Assembly (NCBI RefSeq): GCF_900636825.1
Contig: NZ_LR134318.1
Location: 1,335,501-1,399,500, forward strand
Length of the DNA: 64,000 bases
Source of the DNA: Pseudomonas fluorescens
Lineage (GTDB): Bacteria > Pseudomonadota > Gammaproteobacteria > Pseudomonadales > Pseudomonadaceae
Direction of reading: 5' to 3'
Shown: in pieces, positions 41,598 through 52,138 of the stretch
How positions within the stretch are numbered: position 1 is the stretch's first letter
Layout: every line of letters begins with the position of its first letter
Position numbers and translations under genes: made by a program
The notes under the pieces: generated by a model
What the model was told of the DNA's origin: nothing
The model's input: the letters and a program-made list of their open reading frames with translations, nothing else
Databases searched by the model: none

Positions 41598-42605
41598 ATG
41601 TTGCCCAGAACTTTGCTGTGCCTTGCTGTTTTCAGCGCGTCCACGCCCTTGCTTGCCGACACCGTCTGGTTGAAGAACGGTGACAAGTTGAGCGGCACCA
41701 TTACCGTGTTCGATGGCGGCAAGCTGTTGATCCAGACCAAATACGCTGGCGCAGTCTCGATCGACTGGAAAGAGGTCAAGACGCTGGACAGCGATCAGCA
41801 CCTGCTGGTAAAGCAGGATGCCTACGCCGGCGAAGTGTCGAAGTCGCTCACGGCGGCGGACGACGGCAAGGTGACCCTGGCCAACGGCGAGGCGCCGAAG
41901 ACCGTTGAGCTGGCCAGCATTCAGCAGATCCTCAAGCCCAAGCCGATCGTCACCGACCTGGTGTGGAAGGGCAACGTCGATATGGCGCTGGACTATCAGC
42001 GCGCCGAAAAAGACACCGACGATTACGACGTTGGCTTCAAGACCTCCGCACGGCATGGTCGCTGGCGGCATACCGCCGAGGGCGAGTACAACCGCGAAGT
42101 CCAGGATGCCGAAACCACGACCAACAACTGGCGCGCCGAATACTCCCTCGACCGCTTCCTCACCGATCAGTGGTTCTGGCAAGGGCGCATCAACTACAAA
42201 CGCGATCACATCGAAGAGCTGGCCCGCCAGCGTGTGGTCGGTACCGGTCCGGGTTACCAGTTCTGGGACGATGAACTTGGCGCTTTCTCGCTGGGCTCGC
42301 TGCTCAACCGCACCGACTACGAGTATCGCGATGGCAGCAAGGACAACTTCTATTCCGTGGCCATGAAGTGGGATTACAACCGCTATCTGATCGGCAAGAA
42401 AGTCGAGTTCTTCACCAACGGCGAAGTCGGCAAGCCGTTGTCGGGTGTTGCCGATTACGCACTGGATGCTGAATTGGGGTTGCGCTACAAGGTCACGGAC
42501 TGGGCTTCGCTTAACCTTAAGGCCGAGCGCGATATCATCAGTGGCACCAACGATGCGGATTTGAACAAGACCCGTTATACCGCAGGGTTTGGCGTGGCCT
42601 GGTAA
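41598..42605 (+). CDS. DUF481 family outer-membrane beta-barrel protein
   Basis: This 335-aa exported protein has a signal peptide (MLPRTLLCLAVFSASTPLLA). A short N-terminal domain follows (DTVWLKNGDKLSGTITVFDG, an SH3-like repeat), then a DUF481 barrel with alternating aromatic strands ending in an aromatic residue (GFGVAW). The C-terminal Trp is typical of outer-membrane barrels. The function is unknown. I chose ATG 41598; an upstream TTG adds 6 residues. Confidence 0.83.
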   Translation: MLPRTLLCLAVFSASTPLLADTVWLKNGDKLSGTITVFDGGKLLIQTKYAGAVSIDWKEVKTLDSDQHLLVKQDAYAGEVSKSLTAADDGKVTLANGEAPKTVELASIQQILKPKPIVTDLVWKGNVDMALDYQRAEKDTDDYDVGFKTSARHGRWRHTAEGEYNREVQDAETTTNNWRAEYSLDRFLTDQWFWQGRINYKRDHIEELARQRVVGTGPGYQFWDDELGAFSLGSLLNRTDYEYRDGSKDNFYSVAMKWDYNRYLIGKKVEFFTNGEVGKPLSGVADYALDAELGLRYKVTDWASLNLKAERDIISGTNDADLNKTRYTAGFGVAW

Positions 42606-42615
42606 AGGCCAGAGC

Positions 42616-42693
42616 AAAAAGATCGCAGCCTGCGGCAGCTCCTACAGAGGATTGATGTACATCCTGTAGGAGCTGCCGAAGGCTGCGATCTTT
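42616..42693. repeat. REP doublet
   Basis: AAAAGATCGCAGCCTGCGGC and the inverted GCCGAAGGCTGCGATCTTTT flank AGAGGATTGATGTACAT. It lies between the convergent DUF481 and cold-shock genes. Confidence 0.9.
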
Positions 42694-42723
42694 TTTTCGC
42701 GCCATGAAAAAACAGGCGCCCAC

Positions 42724-42758
42724 AAAAAAGCCCCGCTTTTAAGGGCGGGGCTCTTTTC
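42724..42758 (-). terminator. Intrinsic terminator of the cold-shock gene
   Basis: On the minus strand GAGCCCCGCCCTT and AAGCGGGGCTTTTTT form a terminator 16 bases after the stop codon of the cold-shock gene. Confidence 0.92.
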
Positions 42759-42773
42759 TAAAGAAGCTACAAG

Positions 42774-42983
42774 TTAGATAACTTGTACTTCTTCAGCTTG
42801 CATGCCTTTCTGACCGCGGGTAGCGATGAAAGAAACCTGTTGGCCTTCTTTCAGGCTTTTGAAGCCGTCGGATTGGATAGCTTTGAAGTGAACGAACAGG
42901 TCGTCACCGGATTGTGGAGTGATGAAGCCGAAGCCTTTTTCATCGTTGAACCACTTAACGGTACCGGTTTGGCGATTAGACAT
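42774..42983 (-). CDS. Cold-shock protein (CspA/CapB family)
   Basis: This 69-aa single CSD protein has RNP1 KGFGFITP and RNP2 DLFVHF motifs. It acts as an RNA chaperone, binding single-stranded nucleic acid. AGGAG stands upstream of ATG 42983. The long upstream region (to 43338) would allow the long structured 5' leader usual for this family. Confidence 0.95.
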   Translation of the reverse strand: MSNRQTGTVKWFNDEKGFGFITPQSGDDLFVHFKAIQSDGFKSLKEGQQVSFIATRGQKGMQAEEVQVI

Positions 42984-43338
42984 GGTGTAACTCCTTGAAC
43001 AAAGATAACTGCGACTCAGGAAGAACCCTGGCCGAGACTGAGTGCAAAGAGCAGGAAAAATTCTTGTAGATGGTTGGATCGAAATTCAACATATCGTGTA
43101 GAGATTCTCAGTGACACAAGCAGCACAGTGGCGCCACCTTAACTCTTTTTCCGGAACGTGCCAATGCTTCTTGCAAAGGTTTCTGTGTTTTAGGGATCGG
43201 CGGTGCGACGGTTCGTCGCCACACCGCGTAAATACGGGGTGTTCGCCGAGAATTGCGTTGCGCACTTTGAAGGAGGCGATGCGCCCGGTAAGATGCCGGA
43301 CAGAATTTTTCCACCTCGCTATTCAGGACAACCCCGCC
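42984..43338. other. Intergenic region between the cold-shock gene and dcd
   Basis: This 355-base region holds the divergent promoters. It should carry the long cold-shock leader on the minus strand. Frames that cross it (for example from 43111, in phase with dcd) have no ribosome binding site and atypical codon use, so no gene is called. Confidence 0.5.
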
Positions 43339-43905
43339 ATGAGCATCAAATCGGACAAGTGGATTCGCCGCATGGCGCAGGAACACGGCATGATCGAACC
43401 GTTCGTCGAGCGCCAGGTGCGCGGCAGCGATGACAGCCGGGTGATCTCCTATGGTGTGTCGAGCTACGGCTACGACGTGCGTTGCACCAACCACTTCAAA
43501 GTGTTCACCAATATCAATTCCGCCATCGTCGACCCGAAAAACTTCGACGCCGGCAGCTTCGTCGACATTCACAGCGACGTCTGCATCATCCCGCCGAACT
43601 CCTTCGCACTCGCCAGTACCGTCGAATACTTCCGCATCCCGCGCAACGTATTGACCATCTGCCTGGGCAAGAGCACCTACGCGCGCTGCGGCATCATCGT
43701 CAACGTCACACCGCTTGAGCCCGAGTGGGAAGGCCACGTGACGCTGGAGTTCTCGAACACGACCAACCTGCCGGCGAAAATCTACGCCAACGAAGGCGTC
43801 GCACAGATGCTGTTCCTCGAATCCGACGAGGAATGCGAAGTGTCCTACAAGGACCGTGGCGGCAAATACCAAGGGCAGCGCGGCGTGACACTGCCGCGCA
43901 CCTGA
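43339..43905 (+). CDS. dcd: dCTP deaminase
   Basis: This 188-aa enzyme converts dCTP to dUTP for thymidylate synthesis. It has the trimeric dUTPase-like motifs [29 protein letters not shown] with catalytic Glu, and [10 protein letters not shown] chose ATG 43339, as homologues begin [14 protein letters not shown] terminator follows 34 bases after the stop. Confidence 0.96.
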   Translation: MSIKSDKWIRRMAQEHGMIEPFVERQVRGSDDSRVISYGVSSYGYDVRCTNHFKVFTNINSAIVDPKNFDAGSFVDIHSDVCIIPPNSFALASTVEYFRIPRNVLTICLGKSTYARCGIIVNVTPLEPEWEGHVTLEFSNTTNLPAKIYANEGVAQMLFLESDEECEVSYKDRGGKYQGQRGVTLPRT

Positions 43906-43939
43906 GGTATCCGTCCGGCGGATCCCGGGAATTCTTTGG

Positions 43940-43976
43940 CGGGCAGACACTCTATGAGGTGTACTGCCCGTTTTTG
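43940..43976 (+). terminator. Intrinsic terminator of dcd
   Basis: CGGGCAGACAC and GTGTACTGCCCG (one mismatch) form a stem followed by TTTTTG. It separates dcd from the small gene at 44013. Confidence 0.82.
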
Positions 43977-44012
43977 TTTGCGCAAATGCGGGCCTTCACC
44001 GAGGAGTGCCCT

Positions 44013-44222
44013 ATGAAGATCAATCCGCAAATCACTGCCGAGCTGGCAAGGCTTGAGCCCAATCAGATAGGCGTAATGGCCTGGTCCTTGTTGGCGAATC
44101 CGTCTTTGAGCCTGGCGGGCGGCGTGCCTGGGCAGCCCGATCCCGATACTCCCAATGAACAACCGACCGAGCCGGGCGAGCCGACCCTTCCGGATGAGCC
44201 GCCACCGGCCCCTGTCGCCTGA
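44013..44222 (+). CDS. Small proline-rich protein of unknown function
   Basis: This 69-aa protein has a short helical N-terminus (MKINPQITAELARLEPNQIG) and a disordered acidic proline-rich tail (PGQPDPDTPNEQPTEPGEPT...). GAGGAG 6 bases upstream gives strong support for the start. It lies after the dcd terminator and must use its own promoter or leak-through. The family is not recognised. Confidence 0.7.
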   Translation: MKINPQITAELARLEPNQIGVMAWSLLANPSLSLAGGVPGQPDPDTPNEQPTEPGEPTLPDEPPPAPVA

Positions 44223-44234
44223 TTTCGCTGCACT

Positions 44235-44266
44235 TGTGGCCAGTCAATCTCAGTTGACTGGCCACA
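44235..44266. terminator. Perfect 13-bp inverted repeat between convergent genes
   Basis: TGTGGCCAGTCAA (44235-44247) and TTGACTGGCCACA (44254-44266) enclose 6 bases. The repeat begins 12 bases after the small plus-strand gene and overlaps the last codons of pdeM on the minus strand. There is no long T run, so it may act as a bidirectional transcript end or a stabiliser. Confidence 0.6.
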
Positions 44267-44906
44267 CTTCGTTGTCGCCGATGACAAAGATCCTGCACGT
44301 GTTGTCCTGCTCGACGGCGTAGCCGCCGGTAAACGCGCCGAACGCCGGCATCAGGCTGATTCGCTCGCCGAGCCGGAAACACGCCAGGCGCAATCGCTGC
44401 CGTCCCTTACCGTATAAGTGATAGACCGGGTGTACGTGGCCCGCGAGTACGTGGCGCTCGGGATGTGGATCCGGCTCGTGCTGCAGGGCAAACGGCCCGA
44501 GCAGCATGGGCTCGGGCACCACGCGGATGTTCAGCGAGGCGGGTGGGTCGCCGGCGCGCTTGTCGTGATTACCGCGAATCAGCGTCATCGGCAGGTCGGC
44601 GTGGCGGCTGCGCCACCCGGCTAACGCATTGAGTGTGCCCGCAGCATGCGAACCGGGGCCGTGAAGGAAGTCGCCGAGGAATATGAGTTGCCGGCAGGGC
44701 AGTTTCGCCAGCAATTGGTCGATCAGCGCAATGTTGGCTGACGTCGTGCCCTGCGGCACCGGCTGACCGAGGCTGCGATAAGCCGCCGCTTTGCCGAAGT
44801 GCACGTCGGCAATCAGCAGCGCCTCTTGCGCGGGCCAATACAGCGCTTTCTCCGGCAGCAACCAGAGCTCTTCACCCGCCAGACGCACCGGATACGCCGC
44901 ACTCAC
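44250..44906 (-). CDS. pdeM: Ligase-associated DNA damage response phosphoesterase PdeM
   Basis: This 218-aa metallophosphoesterase has metal-binding motifs ADVHFGK, GDFLHG, RGNHDKR and GHVHP. PdeM-type proteins accompany a Lhr-like helicase, a ligase and an exonuclease. The helicase gene is directly upstream with overlapping stop and start; ligase and exonuclease lie about 5 kb away at 52139-54858. The precise substrate is not known. Confidence 0.9.
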   Translation of the reverse strand: MSAAYPVRLAGEELWLLPEKALYWPAQEALLIADVHFGKAAAYRSLGQPVPQGTTSANIALIDQLLAKLPCRQLIFLGDFLHGPGSHAAGTLNALAGWRSRHADLPMTLIRGNHDKRAGDPPASLNIRVVPEPMLLGPFALQHEPDPHPERHVLAGHVHPVYHLYGKGRQRLRLACFRLGERISLMPAFGAFTGGYAVEQDNTCRIFVIGDNEVWPVN

Positions 44907-47392
44907 GACGATTTTCCGTTATCAGCGGTTTTTTCCAGGTCACCGACCATTCTTCTGATCCTGTCAGCCAGTTTTTCCGAACTCATACTCTCGCGCATCC
45001 GCTCCACCAGCAGCGGAAAACCCAGCGGCGTAGGCCGTTTAACCTGATGCACGTCGAGTTTCATCTGATTGATGCGTTCCAATGTCTGCTCCAAGCGGCG
45101 AATATCCAATTCTTCGCGTAGGACTTCTTCCCCGGCCTGCGCCAGCAGCAGGTTCTCGGCGTCATATTGCTTGAACACTTCAAAGAACAAACCGCTCGAA
45201 GCTTGCACTTGTCGAGTGCTTTTTGGTGCGCCCGGATATCCGGCAAACACCAGGCCGGCAATCCGCGCAATTTCACGAAAGCGGCGCAATGCCAGTTCAC
45301 CGGCGTTGAGGCTGGCCAGCACGTCGAGCAACAAATCTTCGGCATTGAACAGCGACCTATTCAGATGGGTTGCCCAATCCACCGGCGTGGCGCTGAGCAA
45401 CTCCAGACCATAATCGTTGACCGCGATCGAGAAGGTCACTGGCTGGCGCTGACTGACGCGCCACGCCAACAGGCTCGCCAGGCCCAGATGCACTTGCCGC
45501 CCGGCAAACGGATAGAGGAACAAGTGCCAGCCTTCGCGAGATTTCAGCACCTCGGCCAACAGGTTCTTTGTGGTGGGCAGGCCAGACCAGCGCATCTGTG
45601 TCTCCAGCAGCGGGCGCAGCGCCTGCATTTCCGGACCAGTGAACTCACCGTCAGCGGCGGCGCTGAAGCGCGTGACCACCGCTTCGGCCAACTCGTTGGA
45701 TAGCGGCATGCGCCCGCCATTCCAGCGCGGCACGGCGGCTTTTTTCGTGGTGCTGCGTTTGACATAGGCAGTCATGTTTTCCACCCGCACCAATTCCCGC
45801 AGACGGCCGGCAAACAGAAAGCCGTCGCCCGGTTTAAGCCGCGCGATGAAGCCTTCTTCGACACTGCCCAACTGTTTGCCGCCGCCTCCCTTGCTCCAGA
45901 ATTTCAGGTTGATGCTCGCATCGCTGACGATGGTGCCGATGCTCATGCGGTGCCGCCGCGCCAGGCGCGCATCCGGGACGCGCCAGACGCCGTGCTCGTC
46001 CGGTTCGACGCGGCGATAATCCGGATAGGCTGTCAGCGACATTCCACCATGGCGTACGAAAGCCAGCGCCCAGGCCCAGTCAGCCGGCGTGAGGTCACGA
46101 TAGGCCCAGGCGCCACGGACTTCTTCGTACAGATTCTCGGGAACAAATCCGCCGCCCAGCGCCATGCTGACCAGATGCTGCACCAGCACGTCCAGTGGCT
46201 TGTGCGGTGACTGCCGCGGTTCGATGCGCCGCTGTTCGACGGCATCCCGCGCGGCAACGGCCTCGACCAGCTCAAGACTGTGGGTCGGCACCAGAGTCAC
46301 CCGCGAAGTGCGCCCCGGCGCGTGTCCCGAGCGTCCGGCACGTTGCATCAAACGCGCGACACCCTTCGCGGAGCCGATTTGCAGGACGCGCTCCACCGGC
46401 AAAAAATCCACGCCCAAATCCAGGCTGGACGTGCAGACCACGGCTTTCAGGTGGCCGTCTTTCAACGCTTGCTCCACCCAGTCGCGGGTATCTCGCGACA
46501 GTGAGCTGTGATGCAGCGCGATCAGTCCGGCCCAGTCCGGGCGGGCTTCGAGCAAGGCCTGATACCAGATTTCCGACTGCGCCCGAGTGTTGGTGAACAC
46601 CAGCGTGCTGGCGCAGGCGTCGAGCTCGGCGACGACCTGCGGCAGCATCTTCAGACCGATATGCCCGGCCCACGGAAAACGCTCGATGGTCGGTGGGAGC
46701 AGGGTATCAACCTTCAGCGATTTTTCGTTTTGGCCCTGAACGCTGATGCTGCCGCCCTGTGGGATCAGCACTTGCTCGGCGTGGGATTGATTACCGAGGG
46801 TGGCGGATACGCCCCAGACGATCAGCTCGGATTGCCAGTGCCGCAGGCGTGCCAGTGCCAATTGCAGTTGCACGCCGCGTTTGTTACCGAGCAATTCGTG
46901 CCATTCATCGACGACGATCATGCGCAAGGTCGACAGCGCGGTGCGAGCATCGGCACGGGCCAAGAGCAAGGTCAGGCTTTCCGGGGTGGTGATGAGCGTG
47001 GTCGGCAGGCGTCGGCCTTGCCGGGCGCGTTCGCTGCTGCTGGTGTCGCCGGTGCGCAGACCGATGCTCCACGGAATCTGCAAGTCATCGACCGGGCGTT
47101 GCAAGGCGCGTGCGGTGTCGGCGGCGAGGGCGCGCATTGGCGTGATCCACAGCACTGTCAACGGTTCGGCCGGTGCCTTGCGTTTGCGTGGCGGCGCATC
47201 GACAGGCCGGGTTTTGGCGAAACGATTGAGGGCAGCGAACCATACCGCGTAGGTTTTACCGGCACCGGTGCTGGCATGCAGCAGCCCTGATTTGCCGTTT
47301 TTTACCGCAGCCCACACCTCTTTCTGAAAGGCGAAGGGCTTCCACTCGCGGGCGCTGAACCAGGTTTTTGCAAAGTCGGGGGATTTCGCCAT
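44903..47392 (-). CDS. Ligase-associated DNA damage response DEXH-box helicase (Lhr-like)
   Basis: This 829-aa superfamily 2 helicase has Walker A STGAGKT, motif II DEWHE, motif III SATLGN, motif V/VI ([21 protein letters not shown]) and the Lhr-type winged-helix and beta-barrel C-terminal parts. Helicases of this group are 3'-5' translocases on single-stranded DNA and respond to DNA damage. The gene overlaps pdeM by 4 bases (ATGA). Confidence 0.93.
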   Translation of the reverse strand: MAKSPDFAKTWFSAREWKPFAFQKEVWAAVKNGKSGLLHASTGAGKTYAVWFAALNRFAKTRPVDAPPRKRKAPAEPLTVLWITPMRALAADTARALQRPVDDLQIPWSIGLRTGDTSSSERARQGRRLPTTLITTPESLTLLLARADARTALSTLRMIVVDEWHELLGNKRGVQLQLALARLRHWQSELIVWGVSATLGNQSHAEQVLIPQGGSISVQGQNEKSLKVDTLLPPTIERFPWAGHIGLKMLPQVVAELDACASTLVFTNTRAQSEIWYQALLEARPDWAGLIALHHSSLSRDTRDWVEQALKDGHLKAVVCTSSLDLGVDFLPVERVLQIGSAKGVARLMQRAGRSGHAPGRTSRVTLVPTHSLELVEAVAARDAVEQRRIEPRQSPHKPLDVLVQHLVSMALGGGFVPENLYEEVRGAWAYRDLTPADWAWALAFVRHGGMSLTAYPDYRRVEPDEHGVWRVPDARLARRHRMSIGTIVSDASINLKFWSKGGGGKQLGSVEEGFIARLKPGDGFLFAGRLRELVRVENMTAYVKRSTTKKAAVPRWNGGRMPLSNELAEAVVTRFSAAADGEFTGPEMQALRPLLETQMRWSGLPTTKNLLAEVLKSREGWHLFLYPFAGRQVHLGLASLLAWRVSQRQPVTFSIAVNDYGLELLSATPVDWATHLNRSLFNAEDLLLDVLASLNAGELALRRFREIARIAGLVFAGYPGAPKSTRQVQASSGLFFEVFKQYDAENLLLAQAGEEVLREELDIRRLEQTLERINQMKLDVHQVKRPTPLGFPLLVERMRESMSSEKLADRIRRMVGDLEKTADNGKSS

Positions 47393-47470
47393 GCCGGCTG
47401 CGTGCGCTCTGGAGGTGTTGTTTCAGAGACCACAGCGACAGACCAAAGGTTTAAAACAACACGGCACCTG

Positions 47471-47555
47471 TGTAGGAGCTGCCGCAGGCTGCGATCTTTT
47501 GATCTTGTCTTTAAAAAGCAAAATCAAAGGATCGCAGCCTTCGGCAGCTCCTACA
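47471..47555. repeat. REP doublet
   Basis: TGTAGGAGCTGCCGCAGGCTGC and the inverted GCAGCCTTCGGCAGCTCCTACA enclose a centre with GATCTTGTCTTTAAAAAGC. It sits between the Lhr-like gene start and the 3' end of the ABC transporter operon. Confidence 0.9.
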
Positions 47556-47566
47556 GGGGCATTGTG

Positions 47567-48331
47567 TTATTTCAGGTTGCCGCTGAGGAACTGCTTCAGG
47601 CGTTCACTCTTGGGATTGCCAAGCACTTCTTCGGGGGAGCCTTCTTCTTCAACCAGGCCTTGATGCAGGAACAGCACCTGGCTGGACACCTTGCGTGCAA
47701 AGCTCATCTCATGCGTCACCATGATCATTGTCCGGCCTTCCTCGGCCAGCCCCTGGATCACCTTCAACACTTCCCCGACCAACTCCGGATCGAGCGCTGA
47801 AGTCGGTTCATCGAACAGCATCACCTCCGGCTCCATCGCCAGTGCCCGGGCAATCGCTACGCGCTGTTGCTGGCCGCCGGACAGGAAGGCCGGGTACTGA
47901 TCGGCGACCCGCGCCGGCAGACCGACTTTGTCCAGATAACGCCGGGCGCGGTCGTCAGCCTCCTGTTTGCTGCAACCCAGCACCCGGCGTGGCGCCATGG
48001 TGATGTTTTCCAGCACCGTCATGTGACTCCACAGGTTGAAATGCTGGAAGACCATCGCCAAGCGCGTGCGCAGGCGTTGCAGTTCATCGGCGTCGGCCAC
48101 GTGCATGCCGTGACGGTCGGTGACCATGCGGATCGCCTGGCCATCGAGGCTCATGGCGCCGTAATTCGGTTGTTCGAGAAAATTGATGCAGCGCAAAAAG
48201 GTACTTTTGCCCGAGCCGCTGGCGCCGATCAGGCTGATCACGTCGCCGGTCTTGGCTTTGAGCGAAACGCCTCGAAGCACCTGATGATCGCCATAGCTTT
48301 TGTGCAGGCCTTCAACGGTCAGTTTGTACAT
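47567..48331 (-). CDS. Basic amino-acid ABC transporter ATP-binding protein (HisP/AotP-like)
   Basis: This 254-aa ATPase has Walker [10 protein letters not shown], signature LSGGQQQR and Walker [10 protein letters not shown]. It is of the polar amino-acid family, closest in style to HisP (with the insert [20 protein letters not shown]). It powers the permeases and binding protein encoded upstream in the same operon. Substrate: histidine, lysine, arginine or ornithine. Confidence 0.93.
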   Translation of the reverse strand: MYKLTVEGLHKSYGDHQVLRGVSLKAKTGDVISLIGASGSGKSTFLRCINFLEQPNYGAMSLDGQAIRMVTDRHGMHVADADELQRLRTRLAMVFQHFNLWSHMTVLENITMAPRRVLGCSKQEADDRARRYLDKVGLPARVADQYPAFLSGGQQQRVAIARALAMEPEVMLFDEPTSALDPELVGEVLKVIQGLAEEGRTMIMVTHEMSFARKVSSQVLFLHQGLVEEEGSPEEVLGNPKSERLKQFLSGNLK

Positions 48332-48344
48332 GGGACGAGCATCC

Positions 48345-49463
48345 TCAAGGCGAAAGTAGGTAGCCGCTGCGATAGGCTTCGGCGCCCGCGACGTGGGCGA
48401 TGACCATGCCGGCGGTGGCCATGCGCCGCAACGAGCGGGCGTAGAGCAGGCCGGCGGCGGTGCAATGAATGGGGGTGACCCGGTCGTGGATCGGGTCGAT
48501 GATTTCGGCGATCTGCTGACCGGCTTCGAGGTATTGCCCTGCTGCGGCGGTGTACACCAGCAGCCCGCCGACCGGAGTGGTCACCGGTTCTACGCCCGCC
48601 AGCGGCGTGGCGGGGCGCGGCAGTGGCGGCTGCGGTTTGGTCTCGCCGACAATCGCGTCAGACTGAATCAGATAGTCGATCAACGCCTGGCAATCGCGGC
48701 TGGCCAGTGGGTGATTGACGTCACCCTGGCCGCGCAATTCGACGGTCACCGAAAAACTCCCCTGCGGAATCTCGAACTGTTCGCCGAACCGCTCGCGCAA
48801 TTGCCACCACAGCAGGGTGAAGCATTCGTCGAATGACTGGCCGCCGGAGTCGGTGGTCAGCAGACTCGCCTGCGCTTCGAGGTAACGCGCCAATGGCTCG
48901 ACCTGCGGCCACGCTTCGGGCGTGGTGTAAAGGTGCACCACCGATTCGAAGTCGCAGTGCAAGTCCAGCACCATGTCGGCATCGCAGGCCAGGCGTTGCA
49001 GGATCAGGCGCTGGGACTGCAGTTGCGTGGTCGCGGTCTGGCGGGCGAGGGCATTGCGCAGCTGAGCGCGGATCAGCTCAAGGTTGTGATGCGGGTCGTC
49101 GCTGAGCTTGCCCTCGATGGCATTGCCGATTTCTTCACTGAGATCGACGAACCAGCGGTTGAAGTTTTGTCCGCTCTCCAGCTCGTAGCGGCCCAGCGGC
49201 ACGTCCATCAGCACTTGTTCGAGGCCGACCGGATTGGCCACCGGCACCAATACGATTTCGCTGCGCAGGCGGCCGGCGGCTTCCAGCTCGGCCAGGCGTT
49301 GCTTGAGATGCCAGGCGACGAGCATGCCGGGCAGTTCATCGGCATGCAGCGAGGACTGGATGTAGACCTTGCCCTTGGCCTGCTCCGGGCCGAAGTGAAA
49401 GCTGTGGATCTGTCGTGCGGTCCCCGGCAGTGGGGCCAGCAGGTCATGAATCAGGTGGCGCAT
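48345..49463 (-). CDS. Succinylglutamate desuccinylase/aspartoacylase family zinc hydrolase
   Basis: This 372-aa protein has zinc-binding motifs [11 protein letters not shown] (His and Glu) and DLHCD, plus a substrate-side NPVGLEQVL segment typical of the AstE/AspA family. It lies inside the basic amino-acid transporter operon between the permease HisM and the ATPase, so it probably acts on an N-acylated amino acid taken up by the system. I chose ATG 49463 ([14 protein letters not shown]). Confidence 0.88.
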   Translation of the reverse strand: MRHLIHDLLAPLPGTARQIHSFHFGPEQAKGKVYIQSSLHADELPGMLVAWHLKQRLAELEAAGRLRSEIVLVPVANPVGLEQVLMDVPLGRYELESGQNFNRWFVDLSEEIGNAIEGKLSDDPHHNLELIRAQLRNALARQTATTQLQSQRLILQRLACDADMVLDLHCDFESVVHLYTTPEAWPQVEPLARYLEAQASLLTTDSGGQSFDECFTLLWWQLRERFGEQFEIPQGSFSVTVELRGQGDVNHPLASRDCQALIDYLIQSDAIVGETKPQPPLPRPATPLAGVEPVTTPVGGLLVYTAAAGQYLEAGQQIAEIIDPIHDRVTPIHCTAAGLLYARSLRRMATAGMVIAHVAGAEAYRSGYLLSP

Positions 49464-49476
49464 TTGCGGTGTTGTC

Positions 49477-50187
49477 CTAGTGAGTCGGGCCGAGGAAGGC
49501 CAGCCATCGGCGTTCGGCGAGACGGAACAGGCCGACCAGTGCAAAGGTGATGGTCAGGTAAATCAGCGCGGCGATGCCGAACGACTGGAACGTCAGGAAG
49601 GTTGCCGAGTTGGCATCCCGCGCGACTTTCAGAATATCGGGGATGGTCGCGGTGAAGGCCACGGTGGTCGAGTGCAGCATCAGGATCACTTCGTTGCTGT
49701 AATACGGCAATGAACGGCGCAGTGCCGACGGCATGATCACATAGGCATAGAGTTTCCAGCCGGTCAGGCCATAGGCCTTGGCGGCTTCGACTTCGCCGTG
49801 GTTCATGCTGCGAATCGCCCCGGCGAAAATCTCCGTGGTGTAGGCGCAGGTGTTCAAGGCAAAGGCGAGGATGGTGCAGTTCATCGCATCGCGAAAGAAA
49901 CTGTCGAGCAGCGGCTGCTCACGTACGGCGGCAAGGCTGTAGATCCCGGTGTAGCAGATCAGCAACTGGATATACAACGGCGTGCCACGGAACAGGTAGG
50001 TATAGAACTGCACCGGCCAGCGAATGTAGAAGCGCGGCGAAACGCGGGCGATGGACAGCGGAATCGAGACGATAAAACCGATGCAGATCGATGCGCTCAG
50101 CAGCCACATGGTCATGGCCAGCCCGGTGATGTTCTGGCCGTCGGTATAAAGGAAGGCGCGCCAGTATTCCTGCAGGAGCTCGATCAT
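49477..50187 (-). CDS. Amino-acid ABC transporter permease (HisM-like)
   Basis: This 236-aa permease has five to six helices and the binding-protein-dependent transport signature EVEAAKAYGLTGWKLYAYVI. It overlaps the upstream HisQ-like gene by 4 bases. Together they form the membrane pore of the uptake system. Confidence 0.92.
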   Translation of the reverse strand: MIELLQEYWRAFLYTDGQNITGLAMTMWLLSASICIGFIVSIPLSIARVSPRFYIRWPVQFYTYLFRGTPLYIQLLICYTGIYSLAAVREQPLLDSFFRDAMNCTILAFALNTCAYTTEIFAGAIRSMNHGEVEAAKAYGLTGWKLYAYVIMPSALRRSLPYYSNEVILMLHSTTVAFTATIPDILKVARDANSATFLTFQSFGIAALIYLTITFALVGLFRLAERRWLAFLGPTH

Positions 50188-50912
50188 CGTACGGCCTCCC
50201 GGGAACCGGCGGCATAACGGCGTTCGAGCCAGCGCAGAATGAAGTTCGAGGCGCTGGTGATCAGCAGATAGATCAACGCGGCAAGCACCAGAAAGTAAAA
50301 CAGTTGATAAGTGCTTTTACCGGCGTCCTGCGCCGCTTTGACCAGATCGGCCAAGCCGATGATCGATACCAGCGCAGTGGCCTTGAGCATCACCATCCAG
50401 TTATTGCCGATGCCCGGCAGGGCGAAGCGCATCATTTGCGGGAACACCACGAAACGGAAACGCTGGCCGCGCTTGAGACCGTAGGCCGTGGCCGCTTCGA
50501 CCTGACCACGCGGCACGGCGAGGATCGCGCCGCGAAACGTCTCGGTGAAATACGCGCCATATATGAAGCCCAGCGTCAGCACCCCGGCACTGAACGGATT
50601 GATCTCGATGTATTCCCATTCCATGTAATCGGTGAGGGAGGTCAGCCAAGTCTGCAGGCTGTAGAAGATCAACAGCATCAGGACCAGATCCGGCACGCCG
50701 CGAATCAGTGTGGTGTAGAGCTGGGCCGGCAGGCGCACCAGTTTTATTTTCGACAGTTTGGCGCTGGCGCCGAGCAGGCCGAGTAATACGGCCACCAGCA
50801 GCGACAGCGCCGATAATTTGATGGTCATCCAGGTGCCTTGCAGCAACAGCGGGCCGAAGCCTTGCAGGCTGAACGAGGCAAGCCCCAGATTTTGCAGGAG
50901 GGTTTCAAACAT
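50184..50912 (-). CDS. Amino-acid ABC transporter permease (HisQ-like)
   Basis: This 242-aa permease has the EAA-loop signature QVEAATAYGLKRGQRFRFVV. FETLLQNLGLASFSLQGFGP at the N-terminus is typical of HisQ. It is the first permease after the binding protein, separated from it by 56 bases. Confidence 0.92.
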   Translation of the reverse strand: MFETLLQNLGLASFSLQGFGPLLLQGTWMTIKLSALSLLVAVLLGLLGASAKLSKIKLVRLPAQLYTTLIRGVPDLVLMLLIFYSLQTWLTSLTDYMEWEYIEINPFSAGVLTLGFIYGAYFTETFRGAILAVPRGQVEAATAYGLKRGQRFRFVVFPQMMRFALPGIGNNWMVMLKATALVSIIGLADLVKAAQDAGKSTYQLFYFLVLAALIYLLITSASNFILRWLERRYAAGSREAVR

Positions 50913-50968
50913 AAATCAGCAACCTGAGCGGATGGAAAAGGCGCCCATCGAGGATGGGCGCCGGGGCA

Positions 50969-51751
50969 TTATTTGCCGCTGTACAGATTCAGATCGCCAA
51001 AGTGTTTCTTTTGAATCTCGGCGTATTTGCCGTCGTCGTGTAACGCTTTGATACCTTTATCCAAAAGTGCTTTCAGCTCAGTGTTACCTTTCTTGATACC
51101 GATAGCGGTTTTTGCTGGCAGCAATTCGCTGTCGACTGGCTCGCTGATTTGGTAATCAGCGCCTTTTGGCGACTTCAGAAAGCCCAGTTCGGCTTGCAGC
51201 ATGTCTTGAATACCGGCATCGAGACGGCCGGATGTCAGGTCGGAATACACCTGATCCTGGTTCTGATAGGCCTGGGTTTTCACGCCGGCCTTGTCCAATA
51301 CGGCTTTGGCGTAGGCTTCCTGAATGGTGCCTTGCTCGTAACCCACGGTTTTGCCCTTCAGCGAAGCGACGTCTTCGGTGATCCCAGAGCCCTTTTTGAA
51401 CACGTAAGCGGTAGGGCCTGAAAACAGCTCGTTGGAGAAGTCGATGACTTTCTCGCGGGCCGGGGTCACGGTCATCGACGAGATAACACCGTCGAATTTG
51501 TTGGCCTTGAGGCCCGGAATCATGCCGTCGAAATCGCTTTCGACCCACTTGCACTTGACCTTCAGCTCGGCGCAGATCGCGTTGCCCAGGTCGATGTCGA
51601 AGCCCACCAGGCTGCCGTCGGCCGCTTTCGACTCGAACGGTGCATACGAAGGGTCAACGCCGAAGCGCAGCTCTTTGTATTCCTTGGCCAGCGCGGAGCC
51701 AGCGGCCATGCACAACGCCAGTGCAGAAAGGGTCAGCAATGCTTTTTTCAT
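50969..51751 (-). CDS. Basic amino-acid periplasmic binding protein (HisJ/ArgT-like)
   Basis: This 260-aa exported protein has a signal peptide (MKKALLTLSALALCMAAGSA) and the solute-binding family 3 signature GFDIDLGNAICAEL. KEYKELRFGVDPSYAPFESK matches lysine/arginine/ornithine/histidine binders. Two Cys in CAELKVKC are typical of HisJ. It heads the operon binding protein - HisQ - HisM - deacylase - ATPase. Confidence 0.93.
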   Translation of the reverse strand: MKKALLTLSALALCMAAGSALAKEYKELRFGVDPSYAPFESKAADGSLVGFDIDLGNAICAELKVKCKWVESDFDGMIPGLKANKFDGVISSMTVTPAREKVIDFSNELFSGPTAYVFKKGSGITEDVASLKGKTVGYEQGTIQEAYAKAVLDKAGVKTQAYQNQDQVYSDLTSGRLDAGIQDMLQAELGFLKSPKGADYQISEPVDSELLPAKTAIGIKKGNTELKALLDKGIKALHDDGKYAEIQKKHFGDLNLYSGK

Positions 51752-52138
51752 TATTCAATCCCTAAGAACCAATATGAGCGCTTGTGGCGCAGAATTATTG
51801 TTACTGCAACGCTTACGACCTATAGAAAGTAGCAATTTCCGAACCAGAGTCCCGAACAAGTGTTTTAAAAGGTTGGGCGGGCAGAGGCAAGGGGGATTGC
51901 ATGCCCGAAAATGGGCATCGCCATATCGATGCACCGTTTCGGATCAAATGCGCAGCGCAGGGCAGGTGAAAACTGTGGTGAGAGGATTCCTGTGGCGAGG
52001 GAGCTTGCTCCCGCTCGACTGCGCAGCAGGCGCAAGCCTGCAACTTGAGTTTCTAAGGGAAAACGCCGGGGAGTGCTTCGCCCTCCAGCGGGAGCAAGCT
52101 CCCTTGCCACAGGATTTACGTGCAGCTTCGAGAGCGGG
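51752..52138. repeat. Gap with promoter of the transporter operon and a REP-like doublet (51988-52114)
   Basis: Within this 387-base gap, TCCTGTGGCGAGGGAGCTTG (from 51989) is matched by the inverted CAAGCTCCCTTGCCACAGGA up to 52114. Between the arms lies a nested pair (GCGCAGCAGGCGCAAGCCTGC). The repeat is a third REP class (GGCGAGGGAGCTTGCTCCC). The rest, nearer 51752, should hold the promoter of the transporter operon; no ORF is supported. Confidence 0.75.
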
